Source of the DNA: Brucella tritici
GTDB taxonomy: Bacteria > Pseudomonadota > Alphaproteobacteria > Rhizobiales > Rhizobiaceae
Direction of reading: 5' to 3'
Length of the DNA stretch: 40,846 nt
Assembly (NCBI RefSeq): GCF_902825325.1
Contig: NZ_CADEAR010000020.1
Span: forward strand, 1 to 40,846
The notes under the pieces were generated by a model. It saw only the letters and a program-made list of their open reading frames with translations. It did not search any database and had not been told where the DNA came from. The translations under genes were made by a program, and so were the position numbers. Below are positions 31,914 to 40,578 of this stretch, piece after piece. The first letter of the stretch is position 1, and each line of letters begins with the position of its first letter.

Positions 31914-32078
31914 ATGAACGAGAAATCAACCACCCCACTGACGGATGATGAAGACATCAAGTTCCTGGCCGAGAACTCGGATATTTCTCCGCTGCAGGCC
32001 CGCCAGTTGATCGAGCGTTTTGGAAGAGATCGACAAAAATTGCTTGAAGGAGCAAAGAAATTTAAAGCGGAAGGGTAG
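31914..32078 (+). CDS. Small helical protein (54 aa)
   Basis: GAGG precedes ATG 31914. The product is acidic at the start and then helical (DIKFLAENSDISPLQARQLIERFGRDRQKLLEGAKKFKAEG), a helix-turn-helix-like layout somewhat like the short DUF3606 proteins, though not a clear match. 9 bp after the membrane-protein gene and 4 bp before the next gene, so certainly in the operon. Confidence 0.75.
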   Translation: MNEKSTTPLTDDEDIKFLAENSDISPLQARQLIERFGRDRQKLLEGAKKFKAEG

Positions 32079-32082
32079 AACC

Positions 32083-32337
32083 ATGGCTCAGATCACACGT
32101 GACCACGATGAGATCCGCCAGTGGGCTGAAGACCGAAACGGGCGGCCCGCAATGGTGGAAACCGGTAGTGAAGGCGGTATATTGTGTATCGATTTCGCAG
32201 AAAAAGACCAGAATCTGGAGGAAATCAATTGGGATGATTTCTTCGCCATCTTTGACGATAGAAAGCTGGCTTTTCTCTACGAAGAAACGGAGGATAGCCG
32301 CTTTAACAAGCTTATAGATGCTGAGCAGAATTCCTGA
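32083..32337 (+). CDS. Conserved small protein, often mis-annotated as glucan branching enzyme
   Basis: 84 residues from ATG 32083 (GGAAGGG upstream). It matches a small family with DHDEIRQWAEDRNGRPA, CIDF, INWDDFFAIFDDRKLAFLYEE and FNKLI, which databases sometimes wrongly call 1,4-alpha-glucan branching enzyme; no glycosidase domain is present. Last gene of the operon that starts at 31249. Function unknown. Confidence 0.85.
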   Translation: MAQITRDHDEIRQWAEDRNGRPAMVETGSEGGILCIDFAEKDQNLEEINWDDFFAIFDDRKLAFLYEETEDSRFNKLIDAEQNS

Positions 32338-32374
32338 TTGCGACTAACCCGCAAACCCTAGTTCGGCTGGGAAT

Positions 32375-32662
32375 TCAGGAAGGGGCCTTCGAACCGGGCA
32401 GAACGTTCACATTCGCTGCGACAGGCGTATCAGGGTGACGCTCCATATATCTCTTGTGAGCAAGTCGCGACGCCAGTTCCGCGATGTAGGTCAAATCCCT
32501 CAGCCCGTTCTGGTAAAGCATAATGATTGCAGACGAAAGGTCAGTCGCAGCATATTCCCTGTCGCTTTCTTCAAGAATGATCGCGGCGTTGGAAAAGCAG
32601 CTGCGCATGAAGTTCACTTCTTCTGGCTTATAAATGCGGCTCGCTTCGTTGAAGAGTGGCAT
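32375..32662 (-). CDS. Small alphaproteobacterial protein, paralogue B (MPLFNEA family)
   Basis: 95 residues, paralogous to the product at 19579-19851: MPLFNEASRIYKPEEVNFMRSCF, AIILEESDREYAATDLSSAI, LYQNGLRDLTYIAELASRL. The C-termini differ. GGAGAAGGAG precedes ATG 32662. Helical, soluble, unknown function. It converges on the operon ending at 32337 and shares the leader motif with its paralogue. Confidence 0.85.
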   Translation of the reverse strand: MPLFNEASRIYKPEEVNFMRSCFSNAAIILEESDREYAATDLSSAIIMLYQNGLRDLTYIAELASRLAHKRYMERHPDTPVAANVNVLPGSKAPS

Positions 32663-32677
32663 CTCCTTCTCCTTTCG

Positions 32678-32700
32678 GAAGCATCAACGATACGCTTCCT
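32678..32700 (-). promoter_or_regulatory. Leader motif shared with the first MPLFNEA gene
   Basis: Here the shared CAACGATACGC core is inside an inverted repeat, GGAAGC (32678-32683) with GCTTCC (32694-32699), about 16 bp before the start codon. Confidence 0.5.
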
Positions 32701-32754
32701 GACTGTTTAAGATAGCCCCATTTGATCACTTCGTGTTTCGAGCGTGCCTAGGGA

Positions 32755-32955
32755 TCAAGGCAAGCGTCCGCTGCCGTCTTCGGGGTGGCGTTCGAGATTC
32801 TGTCGGTTGAGACAGTCGAGAACCCGCTTTGCCTCGTCTTCATTCAATGCGATCTGTAGCTTGCCTTCGAAAGTGATCGGATTGCCCTTAAAGGCGTCGA
32901 TCACCGACCAGGTCCCATCCCCATCTTTCTGAAGTTTGTATCCGTTCTCTACCAT
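32755..32955 (-). CDS. Small conserved hypothetical protein (66 aa)
   Basis: AGGAGAAGACC precedes ATG 32955. The product begins with a beta-hairpin-like part (GYKLQKDGDGTWSVIDAFKGNPITFEGK) and continues as a helix (NEDEAKRVLDCLNRQNLERH). It lies 33 bp after the isoaspartyl methyltransferase gene on the same strand and may be co-transcribed. Unknown function. Confidence 0.7.
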   Translation of the reverse strand: MVENGYKLQKDGDGTWSVIDAFKGNPITFEGKLQIALNEDEAKRVLDCLNRQNLERHPEDGSGRLP

Positions 32956-32988
32956 GGTCTTCTCCTGTTCTTCGCGGCCTAAATCATG

Positions 32989-33642
32989 TCAGTCCATGTC
33001 GGGCCAGGCCTTGTCTCCCACAAGCGGTACGAACATCACGCCGCCAAGGTCCTCCTCGTCGAATTCCACCGTAGATTTACGGGTGATGCGTAGAAGGCGT
33101 TGGGCTCCCGCCATACTGCCGACGGGTATGATGAGCCGCCCGCCTGTTTTGAGCTGTTCCTTAAGAGATTGAGGGATGTCCGGCGCGCCTGCTGCAACAA
33201 TGATCGCATCGAAAGGAGCCACTTCCGGCCAACCATTGCTGCCGTCGCCCGTACGCACATGGATATTATTGCAGCCGAGGTCTTCGAAGCGTTGTTGGGC
33301 GGCTTCGGCAAGGGTGGAATATCGTTCGACAGTAAATATCTGACCGGCAATCTGTGCCATGATCGCTGCGGCATAGCCAGAGCCGGTTCCGATTTCAAGA
33401 ACGCGCTCAGCCTCACCTAGCCGGGCCGCTGCGATCATGAAGGCGGTCATATATGGTTGTGAGATCGTCTGGCCATTTTTGATTGGTAGAGGTGTGTCTT
33501 CATAGGCAAACTCGATAAAGCCTTCATCGATGAATTTCTCACGAGCCACCGTGCCCATCGCTTCCAGCACGCGCGTGTCATGTATGCCGTGATGGACAAG
33601 CTGCTCCACCATTTGGACACGAGCTTTCTCAAGATTTCTCAT
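32989..33642 (-). CDS. pcm: Protein-L-isoaspartate O-methyltransferase
   Basis: Methylates isoaspartyl residues so that damaged proteins can be repaired, using S-adenosylmethionine. The 217-residue product has the PCMT start RVLEAMGTVAREKFIDEGFIEFAYEDTPLPIKNGQTISQPYM, the cofactor motif VLEIGTGSGYAAA, and FDAIIVAAGAPDIP. ATG 33642 chosen because similarity starts there and a GAGAG ribosome site precedes it. A GGAAC-N18-GTT site lies upstream. Confidence 0.93.
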   Translation of the reverse strand: MRNLEKARVQMVEQLVHHGIHDTRVLEAMGTVAREKFIDEGFIEFAYEDTPLPIKNGQTISQPYMTAFMIAAARLGEAERVLEIGTGSGYAAAIMAQIAGQIFTVERYSTLAEAAQQRFEDLGCNNIHVRTGDGSNGWPEVAPFDAIIVAAGAPDIPQSLKEQLKTGGRLIIPVGSMAGAQRLLRITRKSTVEFDEEDLGGVMFVPLVGDKAWPDMD

Positions 33643-33717
33643 GGTCGCTCTCTCGGATCGAAATGGACTGAATTCATTCTCTGTAAACATCAGCACCAAG
33701 GCCAGAGAAACAGGAAA

Positions 33718-33743
33718 AACGAAAGGCCTATCCAAATGGTTCC
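33718..33743 (-). promoter_or_regulatory. Probable EcfG-type promoter of pcm
   Basis: GGAAC (33739-33743), spacer 18, GTT (33718-33720) with C before it, so GGAAC-N17-CGTT. One nucleotide longer than the exact sites; 76 bp before the start. Confidence 0.5.
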
Positions 33744-34188
33744 AATGAACGGCTCATAAGCGGGCGTGGTACCAGCATCGCGCCAATTAAATGTGACGCA
33801 GCATGTTTTCATGAGAAAAGCCGAACTTTGACTATGATCATGACAGCCCGATAGATCACCTTGTCGGTTATCAATTTTCGGCTTTGAAGGTCGCGTCGGG
33901 GCGAGGGAAGTATACTAGACTGGCAATCAAGTCGGTGAACTGACCTGACGAAAGCTTCATGCTTGTGCTGTAGTATCTGTAACGTTATGTGATAGCGCCA
34001 AATCAAGCACAGAAACGCTGACATGCGTTTTACCCCAGTCAATCAGTGCGCTTCGGACAAGTTGGTGCCGTTGCCGGTAAGCGGTTCGGGATGTCTGATG
34101 TCTACCGTCTTCATATAATGAGTTTTCCAAGCCGTTCAGGTAGTTTCCACGACGGCAGATTAACGAGCAGCTATACAGACTTGGAGTA
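33744..34188. other. Stretch without a supported gene
   Basis: Frames on the minus strand (33809-34042 and 33957-34235) lack ribosome sites and motifs. No repeat or insertion sequence end was recognised. Confidence 0.4.
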
Positions 34189-34446
34189 TCATGTCCGTGG
34201 TTTGCGGATGGCTCTGACGAGGCGAAACACGGCAAAAGCAGCTGAAGCGAGATACAAAAATCCGCCGATGAACATGATGCCGTATACGCCGGCGAACAAT
34301 TCGCGGTCTTCTCTGAACCTGTCGGGCGTCCCGGTTACAGGATAGACAAAAGCCGCGATGATTTCGCCTATCCCATATCCGACGAAGAGGCAGACCGGCA
34401 CCAGCAGCAGAAGGCTGATGAGAAAAAAGAAGATCGGTTTCAGCAT
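34189..34446 (-). CDS. Small two-span membrane protein
   Basis: 85 residues with two hydrophobic segments (about 5-35, FFFLISLLLLVPVCLFVGYG; about 53-76, VYGIMFIGGFLYLASAAFAVF) joined by a polar loop and ending basic (RAIRKPRT). AAGGGAC precedes ATG. 6 bp after the neighbouring secreted-protein gene, so third gene of a three-gene unit. No family recognised. Confidence 0.75.
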   Translation of the reverse strand: MLKPIFFFLISLLLLVPVCLFVGYGIGEIIAAFVYPVTGTPDRFREDRELFAGVYGIMFIGGFLYLASAAFAVFRLVRAIRKPRT

Positions 34447-34452
34447 TGTCCC

Positions 34453-34791
34453 TTACCTCCCAACATCGATCAGCTTGTCGAGCGAAAAGCGTTCGGAACT
34501 CGCGTCGCAGCGGTGCCAATCCATCTGCGCGTTCGGTTCATCGCGGTGCCCGTAGCACCAGTCCCTTTCATTCAGCGCTACGCCATAAATCCTCATTGAT
34601 GCGCAGGCGACGACGATCCGGACATCATGGCTTATGCTGTGCAGGCAGATGTCACCAGTCTGGTTGAAGAGCTGTTTGAGCTCATCGTCAGTCTCGGTGG
34701 CTTGTGCAAACAGCCTGTCAGCAGCCACGGTGGGACATGCCATTTGCGATCCGATGAAGAACAGGGAAAGTCCAAGCAGCGGCCGGTTCAT
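34453..34791 (-). CDS. Secreted Cys-containing small protein
   Basis: 112 residues with a signal peptide ending AVAA-like near residue 24, and four later cysteines (CLHS, ACAS, WCYG, RCDA) that could form disulfides in the periplasm. Start overlaps the stop of the preceding gene (ATGA). Unknown function. Confidence 0.75.
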   Translation of the reverse strand: MNRPLLGLSLFFIGSQMACPTVAADRLFAQATETDDELKQLFNQTGDICLHSISHDVRIVVACASMRIYGVALNERDWCYGHRDEPNAQMDWHRCDASSERFSLDKLIDVGR

Positions 34792-35345
34792 CGTATTGTC
34801 CTTTCATCATGGCGATCAGAAGGCAGAGGTTGCAATCCGTCGTCGATGCCTCGATCGGTCGGCTTGAAGCATTGGGCCAGCCGCGCAGCCACCGCGTTAT
34901 AGGTTTTTACCTCATTGGCAGGATAGATCAGGCGAAAGACACGAACTATGTCGACGCCGTCCGCCGCATTTCGTTCTAGCAGGAGCTTGGCGTAGAAAAC
35001 ATTGCCTTTCCCGTGAGCGGAGACGACGGCCCAGTCCATTGTAGCGCGGCGATAGGTGACGGTGGCGCCAGCGTCGGAAAGGCCGCCAATGAGGGTATCC
35101 ATGTCCTGCTCGAGGACATTGTCGCTGCCCCAGACCGCCAGTTCTGCGCCCGACTTGCCGGTGAACTTGCGGCCGTCGCCATTATCGGCCTCGGGCTGAG
35201 CAGTCAGAAGATCTGCCGGGTAGCAGATGGAATAACCGAAGCGCACATTTTCATAGACATCCCATTGATGGTCCGATGCCACAGCTGGCATGCACAGGAA
35301 TGAAATGGTTAAGGCTCCGGCAAAGGATCGTTTCAAAATATTCAT
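34788..35345 (-). CDS. Secreted hypothetical protein (185 aa)
   Basis: Signal peptide ending AVA (about residue 23), then a domain beginning YENVRFGYSICYPADLLTAQPEADNGDGRKF, a pattern seen in periplasmic proteins of unknown function in Rhizobiales. First gene of the three-gene unit 35345-34189; GAGAAGG precedes ATG. Confidence 0.78.
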   Translation of the reverse strand: MNILKRSFAGALTISFLCMPAVASDHQWDVYENVRFGYSICYPADLLTAQPEADNGDGRKFTGKSGAELAVWGSDNVLEQDMDTLIGGLSDAGATVTYRRATMDWAVVSAHGKGNVFYAKLLLERNAADGVDIVRVFRLIYPANEVKTYNAVAARLAQCFKPTDRGIDDGLQPLPSDRHDERTIR

Positions 35346-35389
35346 CCTTCTCTCCAGTTGATAATCGCCTTCGGGAGCTGAGGTTCAGT

Positions 35390-36007
35390 TCAAATGAAAT
35401 GCATCATGATCGCGGCGCTAAGCCCGACAAGGACGCCACCGCTAACCCTCGGAATCCAGTCAGCGAAACCGGGGGAAGAAATGCGTGGCGATGCGAAGGA
35501 GGCGATTGCCACAGATGCAAGATCGCCGAGCGAAAAAGCCCCGTTCACGATGATACCAAGCAGCAGAAACTGAAGCCAACCGGGCATCGCTCCTTGCGGA
35601 TCGACGAATTGGGGCAGGAACGTCAGAAAAAACAACGCAGTCTTCGGGTTGAGGATCTCGACTACGATGCTGTCGCGTAGAACGCGTCTGTGCCGCGAGG
35701 GGATTTCGGTTGCGTCGTTTGCGACGGAGGCAAACATCATCCTACCACCCAGCCACAACATGTAGAAGGCTCCCGCCAGCCGCAGGAATGAATAGAGTAC
35801 CGGGGCATGGTGCAGGAGTGCAGCCAGCCCCGCAGAGGCGGTCGCGATATGAACGTAGCAACCCAGATGAATACCGAGGGCTGCCATCAAGCCAGCTCTT
35901 TGCCCGTAAGCCAGGGTTTGCGCTGACATATATAAAATGGCCGGACCCGGCATGAAAGCAAACACCAGTGTGGCAACGACGAATGGTATCCAGGTTTCCA
36001 GCAGCAT
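35390..36007 (-). CDS. LysE-family amino acid exporter
   Basis: A 205-residue inner-membrane exporter with the family start PFVVATLVFAFMPGPAILYM, the GxRAGLMAALGIHLG segment and LRLAGAFYMLWLGGRMMF; about six spans. Substrate (Lys, Arg, homoserine or threonine) not determinable. Divergent from a LysR-type gene, 103 bp away, which probably regulates it. Confidence 0.92.
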   Translation of the reverse strand: MLLETWIPFVVATLVFAFMPGPAILYMSAQTLAYGQRAGLMAALGIHLGCYVHIATASAGLAALLHHAPVLYSFLRLAGAFYMLWLGGRMMFASVANDATEIPSRHRRVLRDSIVVEILNPKTALFFLTFLPQFVDPQGAMPGWLQFLLLGIIVNGAFSLGDLASVAIASFASPRISSPGFADWIPRVSGGVLVGLSAAIMMHFI

Positions 36008-36110
36008 GCTGCCGACCTCCTATCTCCCGCCGAGAAAGAATGAACCAAACTTTATTCATCATGAGAAACGATTTATCGTCATGCTATTCATGACAATCTG
36101 AGGTGAAACA

Positions 36111-36971
36111 GTGTTCGATATTGTACTGTTGCGGACCTTCGAGGCAGTCGCCAGCCTATCGAGTTTTACAAAGGCAGGGCAGCAACTCAACTTGACGCAA
36201 TCCGCCGTAAGCGCCCATATCCGGCGGCTGGAGGAACAGGCGGGAAACGTTCTTCTCGAACGCAATACCCGCACGGTGGCACTGACCCCACAAGGACAGG
36301 CGCTGCTTGGTTACGCAAAGGCGATCCTGCGCCTGAGCGAGGAAGCACGGACGCTAATGAAAGGCAGCGCTAACGCAGTTCATTTGCGGATCGGTGCATC
36401 CGATGATTTGACGAGCACCTGGCTGCCATCTGTATTGAAGAGGTTTCAGGATTTCCGTTCAGAACGAACTTTGGAAATCCAGATTTCGAATACAACCACT
36501 TTGCTGGAAACTATGGATAAGGGCGAGCTGGACCTGATTATCGGTTGTCGATGCCGGGGCGACCCATCCGGTACCCATCTGTGGAGTGAGCCGCTTAGAT
36601 GGGTAATCGGAAAGACTCCGCTCGAAGCTGGAGCAACCGTCCCGCTCGCAGTTTTTCCTGAACCGTGTCCCTATCGGGACGCTGCTCTTGTCGCTCTGGC
36701 TGCGAAAAACTGTAAATGGACGATAGTCAGTGTCAGCCCCAGCCTCGGCAGTTTAACGGCTATGGCCGCAGCTGGCCTAGCGGTCACGCCGCTGAATTCC
36801 AGTTCCATCCCGGCAAAATTACAAACGGCAGGCGTCGATCAATCATTACCGCCCCTGCCAAAAGTTGAGTTCGTAGCACATATCAGACCGGGTCTGTCCG
36901 AAGACAATACGCTACTCACGCGCTCAATCATTAACTGGATCACTGTTAACAGGCCGAAGTCGACTTCATAG
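36111..36971 (+). CDS. LysR-family transcriptional regulator
   Basis: 286 residues: N-terminal winged helix (about 3-62; LRTFEAVASLSSFTKAGQQLNLTQSAVSAHIRRLEEQAG) and a substrate-binding domain to the end. GTG at 36111 with TGAGGTGAAA upstream. Divergent with the LysE exporter gene, the classic arrangement for ligand-dependent control of the exporter. Confidence 0.92.
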   Translation: MFDIVLLRTFEAVASLSSFTKAGQQLNLTQSAVSAHIRRLEEQAGNVLLERNTRTVALTPQGQALLGYAKAILRLSEEARTLMKGSANAVHLRIGASDDLTSTWLPSVLKRFQDFRSERTLEIQISNTTTLLETMDKGELDLIIGCRCRGDPSGTHLWSEPLRWVIGKTPLEAGATVPLAVFPEPCPYRDAALVALAAKNCKWTIVSVSPSLGSLTAMAAAGLAVTPLNSSSIPAKLQTAGVDQSLPPLPKVEFVAHIRPGLSEDNTLLTRSIINWITVNRPKSTS

Positions 36972-37214
36972 CTGGCGCACAAATCCAGTCTAAGCTGGGC
37001 TTTTGCGTCCAATTTCATCTACGCGAGCAGTCCGGGCAGGTTTCAGTTCCGACCTGAACGTGAGGAGGAAATGCCTGAAACAGCAAGAGGTTCATTCAAG
37101 CCGACGTTGATGGGTCACCGCCTAAAATCCGGCAATGAGCGTTGTTTCTGGGGCAGGCCGCAAGCGATCACATTTAGTGAGGGTGAGCTTTCAGCAGGAA
37201 AGGAGGACCAAACG

Positions 37215-37604
37215 ATGAATCTGGACGAATTGGCCAGAAGGATATTTCTAAGTCAGCCCTTCAGTCAGTATCTGGGCGCGGAACTCGTTGCTGTCGGCGA
37301 TGGCAGTGCAAATATCTCTCTGATTATCCGCGAGCATCATACCCAGCAACATGGCTTTGTTCATGGTGGCGTGATCAGCTATCTGGCAGATAATGCGCTG
37401 ACATTTGCAGGCGGGCTCGCTCTAGGCGGTGACGCGCTTACCTCTGAATTCAAGATCAACTTTGTTCGACCTGCCAAGGGCCGTATATTGCTTGCAAATG
37501 CCTGGACATTAAGCAACGGGAAGCGGCAAGCTGTGTGTCAATGCAAGATTGTTTGCGATGAGATACTGGTGGCGGTCGCTCAGGGAACGATTGTTGCAGC
37601 TTAA
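37215..37604 (+). CDS. PaaI-family hotdog thioesterase
   Basis: 129 residues from ATG 37215 (AGGAGG). Hotdog-fold motif HTQQHGFVHGGVISYLADNALTFAG and EFKINFVRPAKGRIL. The family hydrolyses acyl- or aryl-CoA thioesters. The frame is open upstream to 37071 but without similarity. No metabolic neighbours to define the substrate. Confidence 0.9.
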   Translation: MNLDELARRIFLSQPFSQYLGAELVAVGDGSANISLIIREHHTQQHGFVHGGVISYLADNALTFAGGLALGGDALTSEFKINFVRPAKGRILLANAWTLSNGKRQAVCQCKIVCDEILVAVAQGTIVAA

Positions 37605-37723
37605 GCGTCCTTCAGGGCTATTTTGCATGTAGGCTCATAAGTCAAGAAATCGCCCGCAACAATGCGAAATGTGGCTATTTGAGGACAGTCTATTATATCG
37701 AATGCGCTCGGTTTCATCTACGT

Positions 37724-37749
37724 CGGGCTCTTGTTTCAACAAGAGCCCG
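37724..37749. repeat. Perfect inverted repeat, terminator-like hairpin
   Basis: CGGGCTCTTG and CAAGAGCCCG form a 10-bp perfect stem around TTTCAA, about 120 bp after the thioesterase stop. No T-run follows, so it may be a transcription-end or processing hairpin or a remnant of a mobile element end. Confidence 0.5.
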
Positions 37750-37934
37750 TGTAATGAGCATTGATAATTAAAAGGCGATCTAGACTGGCAATTTGGAAGT
37801 GGAGCTGCATGAACCCGTTGAATAGGCCGCACGGTTAATAGCTCCTAGTCAGCGTGCAGCAATAGCCAGTGGCCCTAGGCTCTTTATAGTCAGATCGATT
37901 GTTCGTCTGGTCGGATCCTGTTATGTATATCCCG

Positions 37935-37963
37935 TTGACATATCCCATTGGATGCACTATTTA
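37935..37963 (+). promoter_or_regulatory. Sigma-70-type promoter of vapBC
   Basis: TTGACA (37935-37940), 17 nt, TATTTA (37958-37963), leading to vapB. Confidence 0.75.
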
Positions 37964-37966
37964 CAT

Positions 37967-37978
37967 CATATCGATATG
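37967..37978. promoter_or_regulatory. Candidate VapBC operator
   Basis: Perfect 12-bp palindrome CATATCGATATG at the expected transcription start, the usual place for autoregulation by the antitoxin-toxin complex. Confidence 0.6.
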
Positions 37979-38001
37979 GATATGAACTAGGAGTGGCGCA
38001 G

Positions 38002-38232
38002 ATGGAGCAGGGAGCCGTATTCCAGAGCAACCGAAGCCAAGCTATCCGCTTGCCAAAGGCCGTAGCTTTGCCTGCTGATGTGAAACGCGTCGATATTGTT
38101 GCTGTGGGGCGCACTCGAATTATAGCACCCGCTGGTGAGGTCTGGGACAGCTGGTTTGATGGCTTAGAGGCGACTTCCGACTTCATGAATGAGCGTGATC
38201 AGCCTGCTTCACAGGAACGCGAGGCGTTTTAA
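38002..38232 (+). CDS. vapB: VapB/VagC-type antitoxin
   Basis: 76 residues from ATG 38002 with AGGAG. An N-terminal AbrB-type swapped-hairpin DNA-binding domain (AVFQSNRSQAIRLPKAVALPADVKRVDI) and a C-terminal toxin-binding tail. Its last base overlaps the toxin ATG. Confidence 0.92.
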   Translation: MEQGAVFQSNRSQAIRLPKAVALPADVKRVDIVAVGRTRIIAPAGEVWDSWFDGLEATSDFMNERDQPASQEREAF

Positions 38233-38633
38233 TGCTGAAGTACATGCTGGATACAAATATATGCATTTTCACGATCAAGAACCGGCCCCAGCAAGTGCGC
38301 GAGGCCTTCAACCGCTTCCACGATCAGTTATGCATCAGCTCGGTCAGTTTAATGGAGCTGATTTACGGGGCGGAGAAGTCTGCCCATCCTGAGAAGAACC
38401 TTGCAGTCGTGGAGGGGTTCGCAGCTCGTCTTGAGGTGTTATCGTATGACGAACCGGCAGCAAACCATACAGGCCAATTACGTGCCGAATTGGCCCGCAG
38501 TGGAACTCCAATCGGTCCATACGATCAATTGATCGCTGGCCATGCTCGCTCGCGTGGATTGATAATCGTTACAAACAATCGTAGGGAATTTGATCGTGTT
38601 CCTGGCTTGCGAGTAGAAGACTGGACTGATTAA
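38232..38633 (+). CDS. vapC: VapC-type PIN-domain ribonuclease toxin
   Basis: 133 residues with the PIN acidic residues: Asp in YMLDTNICIF, Glu in SVSLMELIYGAE, Asp in GPYDQLIAGHA and the NNRREFDRVPGL ending. Such toxins cleave tRNA or other RNA in the cell and are held inactive by VapB. Stabilises the replicon or acts as a stress module. Confidence 0.95.
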   Translation: MLKYMLDTNICIFTIKNRPQQVREAFNRFHDQLCISSVSLMELIYGAEKSAHPEKNLAVVEGFAARLEVLSYDEPAANHTGQLRAELARSGTPIGPYDQLIAGHARSRGLIIVTNNRREFDRVPGLRVEDWTD

Positions 38634-38828
38634 TCCCTAACCTATTCACGGCATTCATTGATAATCCAAGATGATGTATTACTGTCCACATCATTGACGT
38701 GCCGTGGGCTCAATTCCCATCAAGGCGAGCGGTCTGCGCTCCATCGACACATGCGTTTCCTGACTGGCAATCTGACAACATGTCAGCTGGATGTGGTTTT
38801 GTGATAATCCAAATATCCGCAATGGTTC

Positions 38829-39731
38829 CTATGCTAAGCCATTTTGCCCGTTTCGCACGAGGCGCAGTCTCGTCAGCGGCAGCGGGAGATTGCGGGCACG
38901 CAAGGCTTTGTCAATCTGTGTAAACACGGCATCGCGGCAATCGATATCGTCGGCGAAGCTTCCGACCCAGAAACGCACATGATAACGGATCCCGTCCGAT
39001 TCATAGGCTGCCACGCGCACATCTGGTCGCGGTGTTTCTGCAATTATATTGCTGTCAGCCGCGGCTTGAGTGAGAAGCATCTTGGCATCAGCAACTGATA
39101 TTTCGTGATTGAGAAGTACCTGGACATGGGCCCGATAGTGCTGCCTTGGGGCGCTGTAGTTTGTCAGTTTCTGGCGCGCGATCTGACTGTTGGGTAAGAT
39201 GACGTAAGTGCTGTCACGCGTTGAAAGCCTTGTTGTGCGCCAACCGATTTCCATCACACGCCCGCGTGTCACATCGTCGATGGAGATCCAGTCTCCAATT
39301 CTGTAGGGTGCTTCAATTCCAAGTGCTATACCGGAGAAAACATCGGCAAGACTGTTCCGCAAGGCAAATCCTAATATTGCAATGAGCAAACCGGACCCCG
39401 CAATAGCGCTGCTCCAGCTCTGACCGACAATTAAAAGAAATGTTGCAACACTGGCGATGAGAAAAAGGGCTGCTGTGACAAGCTCCAATAGGAGCTTAGG
39501 TACCGGTCGCTTTCTGGACCTGCTACGTTCAAGGGCAGTACCAACAAGCCGCCCTCCAAGCCATGCAGCTGAGAAGTATGTGAAACTGCCAGCTAACATC
39601 TGCAGAGGTCTTGCTGATGTTAGCGATAGCACATCAGCGAAGGTTTCCGCGAATACGGATGCGCCTACTCCCACAAATGTAGCCAGCGCTGGCAATACCA
39701 ATCGTTTGGTAGGCTTTCCGATTTTGTTCAT
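38829..39731 (-). CDS. MscS-family mechanosensitive ion channel
   Basis: 300 residues: several N-terminal spans, the pore helix region GSGLLIAILGFALRNSLADVFSGIALGIEAPYRIGDWI, the MscS beta domain (VMEIGWRTTRLSTRDSTYVILPNSQIA) and a C-terminal alpha/beta domain. Opens under membrane tension in osmotic downshock. ATG 39731; no stress promoter was found. Confidence 0.92.
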   Translation of the reverse strand: MNKIGKPTKRLVLPALATFVGVGASVFAETFADVLSLTSARPLQMLAGSFTYFSAAWLGGRLVGTALERSRSRKRPVPKLLLELVTAALFLIASVATFLLIVGQSWSSAIAGSGLLIAILGFALRNSLADVFSGIALGIEAPYRIGDWISIDDVTRGRVMEIGWRTTRLSTRDSTYVILPNSQIARQKLTNYSAPRQHYRAHVQVLLNHEISVADAKMLLTQAAADSNIIAETPRPDVRVAAYESDGIRYHVRFWVGSFADDIDCRDAVFTQIDKALRARNLPLPLTRLRLVRNGQNGLA

Positions 39732-39960
39732 AATTGAGGCGCTCCAAATCAGCTTTCATTGTCTCCTTTTAGCAAGTTTTCAAACATCCGTAGTGAGCTT
39801 CCCAAATTCAGCCTGCAGCGAGCAAAGATCTTCAAAAATACAAGGTTGGCCGTCAGTAGCACTTTTTGTATAAATCACGCGTTACGGACAACTGCCCTTG
39901 ACCTTATGATTAATATTCGGAAGGCTATAATCCAATGCTTTCGTTGGATGAGGACGCGCA

Positions 39961-40260
39961 ATGATTACTGGTCCGCAATGCCGTGCTGGCAGGGCACTGG
40001 TTGAAATCACCCGGGCAAAACTCTCGAGGCGATCTGGTGTCGATGACGATGCTATCGAGAAATTCGAGCGTAAGCTTCAACATCTGGACCCCGGCATGGT
40101 TGAGGCTCTCCAGTCTGCCCTTGAAGCGCTTGGTGCGGTATTCATCAACGAAAACGGTGGCGGTATTGGGGTCCGATTGAAGTTCACAGAATCCGAGGCG
40201 CGACGTATCGCGCGTTTGGAAGGCGAAGGAGGGCTTGTCGCCAGCAACCGGGTCCCATGA
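39961..40260 (+). CDS. Small HTH (XRE-like) regulator
   Basis: 99 residues beginning MITGPQCRAGRALVEITRAKLSRRSGVDDDAIEKFE, an XRE-type helix-turn-helix found in many small rhizobial regulators, then VEALQSALEALGAVFINENGGGIGVRLKF. GAGGACG precedes ATG. Autonomous; target unknown. Confidence 0.85.
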   Translation: MITGPQCRAGRALVEITRAKLSRRSGVDDDAIEKFERKLQHLDPGMVEALQSALEALGAVFINENGGGIGVRLKFTESEARRIARLEGEGGLVASNRVP

Positions 40261-40284
40261 AGCTTTTCTACGGCTGCGATCCTT

Positions 40285-40518
40285 TCAGTTTCTTCCAAGT
40301 TGATCTCCAGCGAGGAGCGTTGCGGGGCACACAGTGTCAAATTTCGTCGCCCATACAAGCGCAGGGAGTGGCTCAAGGGCCTGCACGAAGAGACATGGCG
40401 CCAGCACCTCGTCGCCCCATTTCATGAAGACACGTACGCGTCGTGACAGATTGCTCAGATGTGCGCCGACTAGGGACATAAGAAGCACCTGACGGTGGAA
40501 CTCGCACAGGATCTCCAC
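40285..40518 (-). CDS. Hypothetical protein, uncertain
   Basis: 77 residues from a GTG start with no clear ribosome site; the frame continues upstream as TTLERAASYRLCPEAT without a better start. A region with hydrophobic and aromatic content (FVQALEPLPALVWATKF). Low confidence; may be a remnant of a longer gene. Confidence 0.25.
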   Translation of the reverse strand: MEILCEFHRQVLLMSLVGAHLSNLSRRVRVFMKWGDEVLAPCLFVQALEPLPALVWATKFDTVCPATLLAGDQLGRN

Positions 40519-40578
40519 CGTCGCTTCGGGGCAAAGGCGATAGGACGCGGCACGTTCCAGCGTCGTATATCGCGGTTC

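Noticed and set aside
33957..34235. 92-codon minus-strand frame before the small membrane protein gene
   Set aside because: No ribosome site, no recognised domain, and the amino acid composition is not protein-like at the start.
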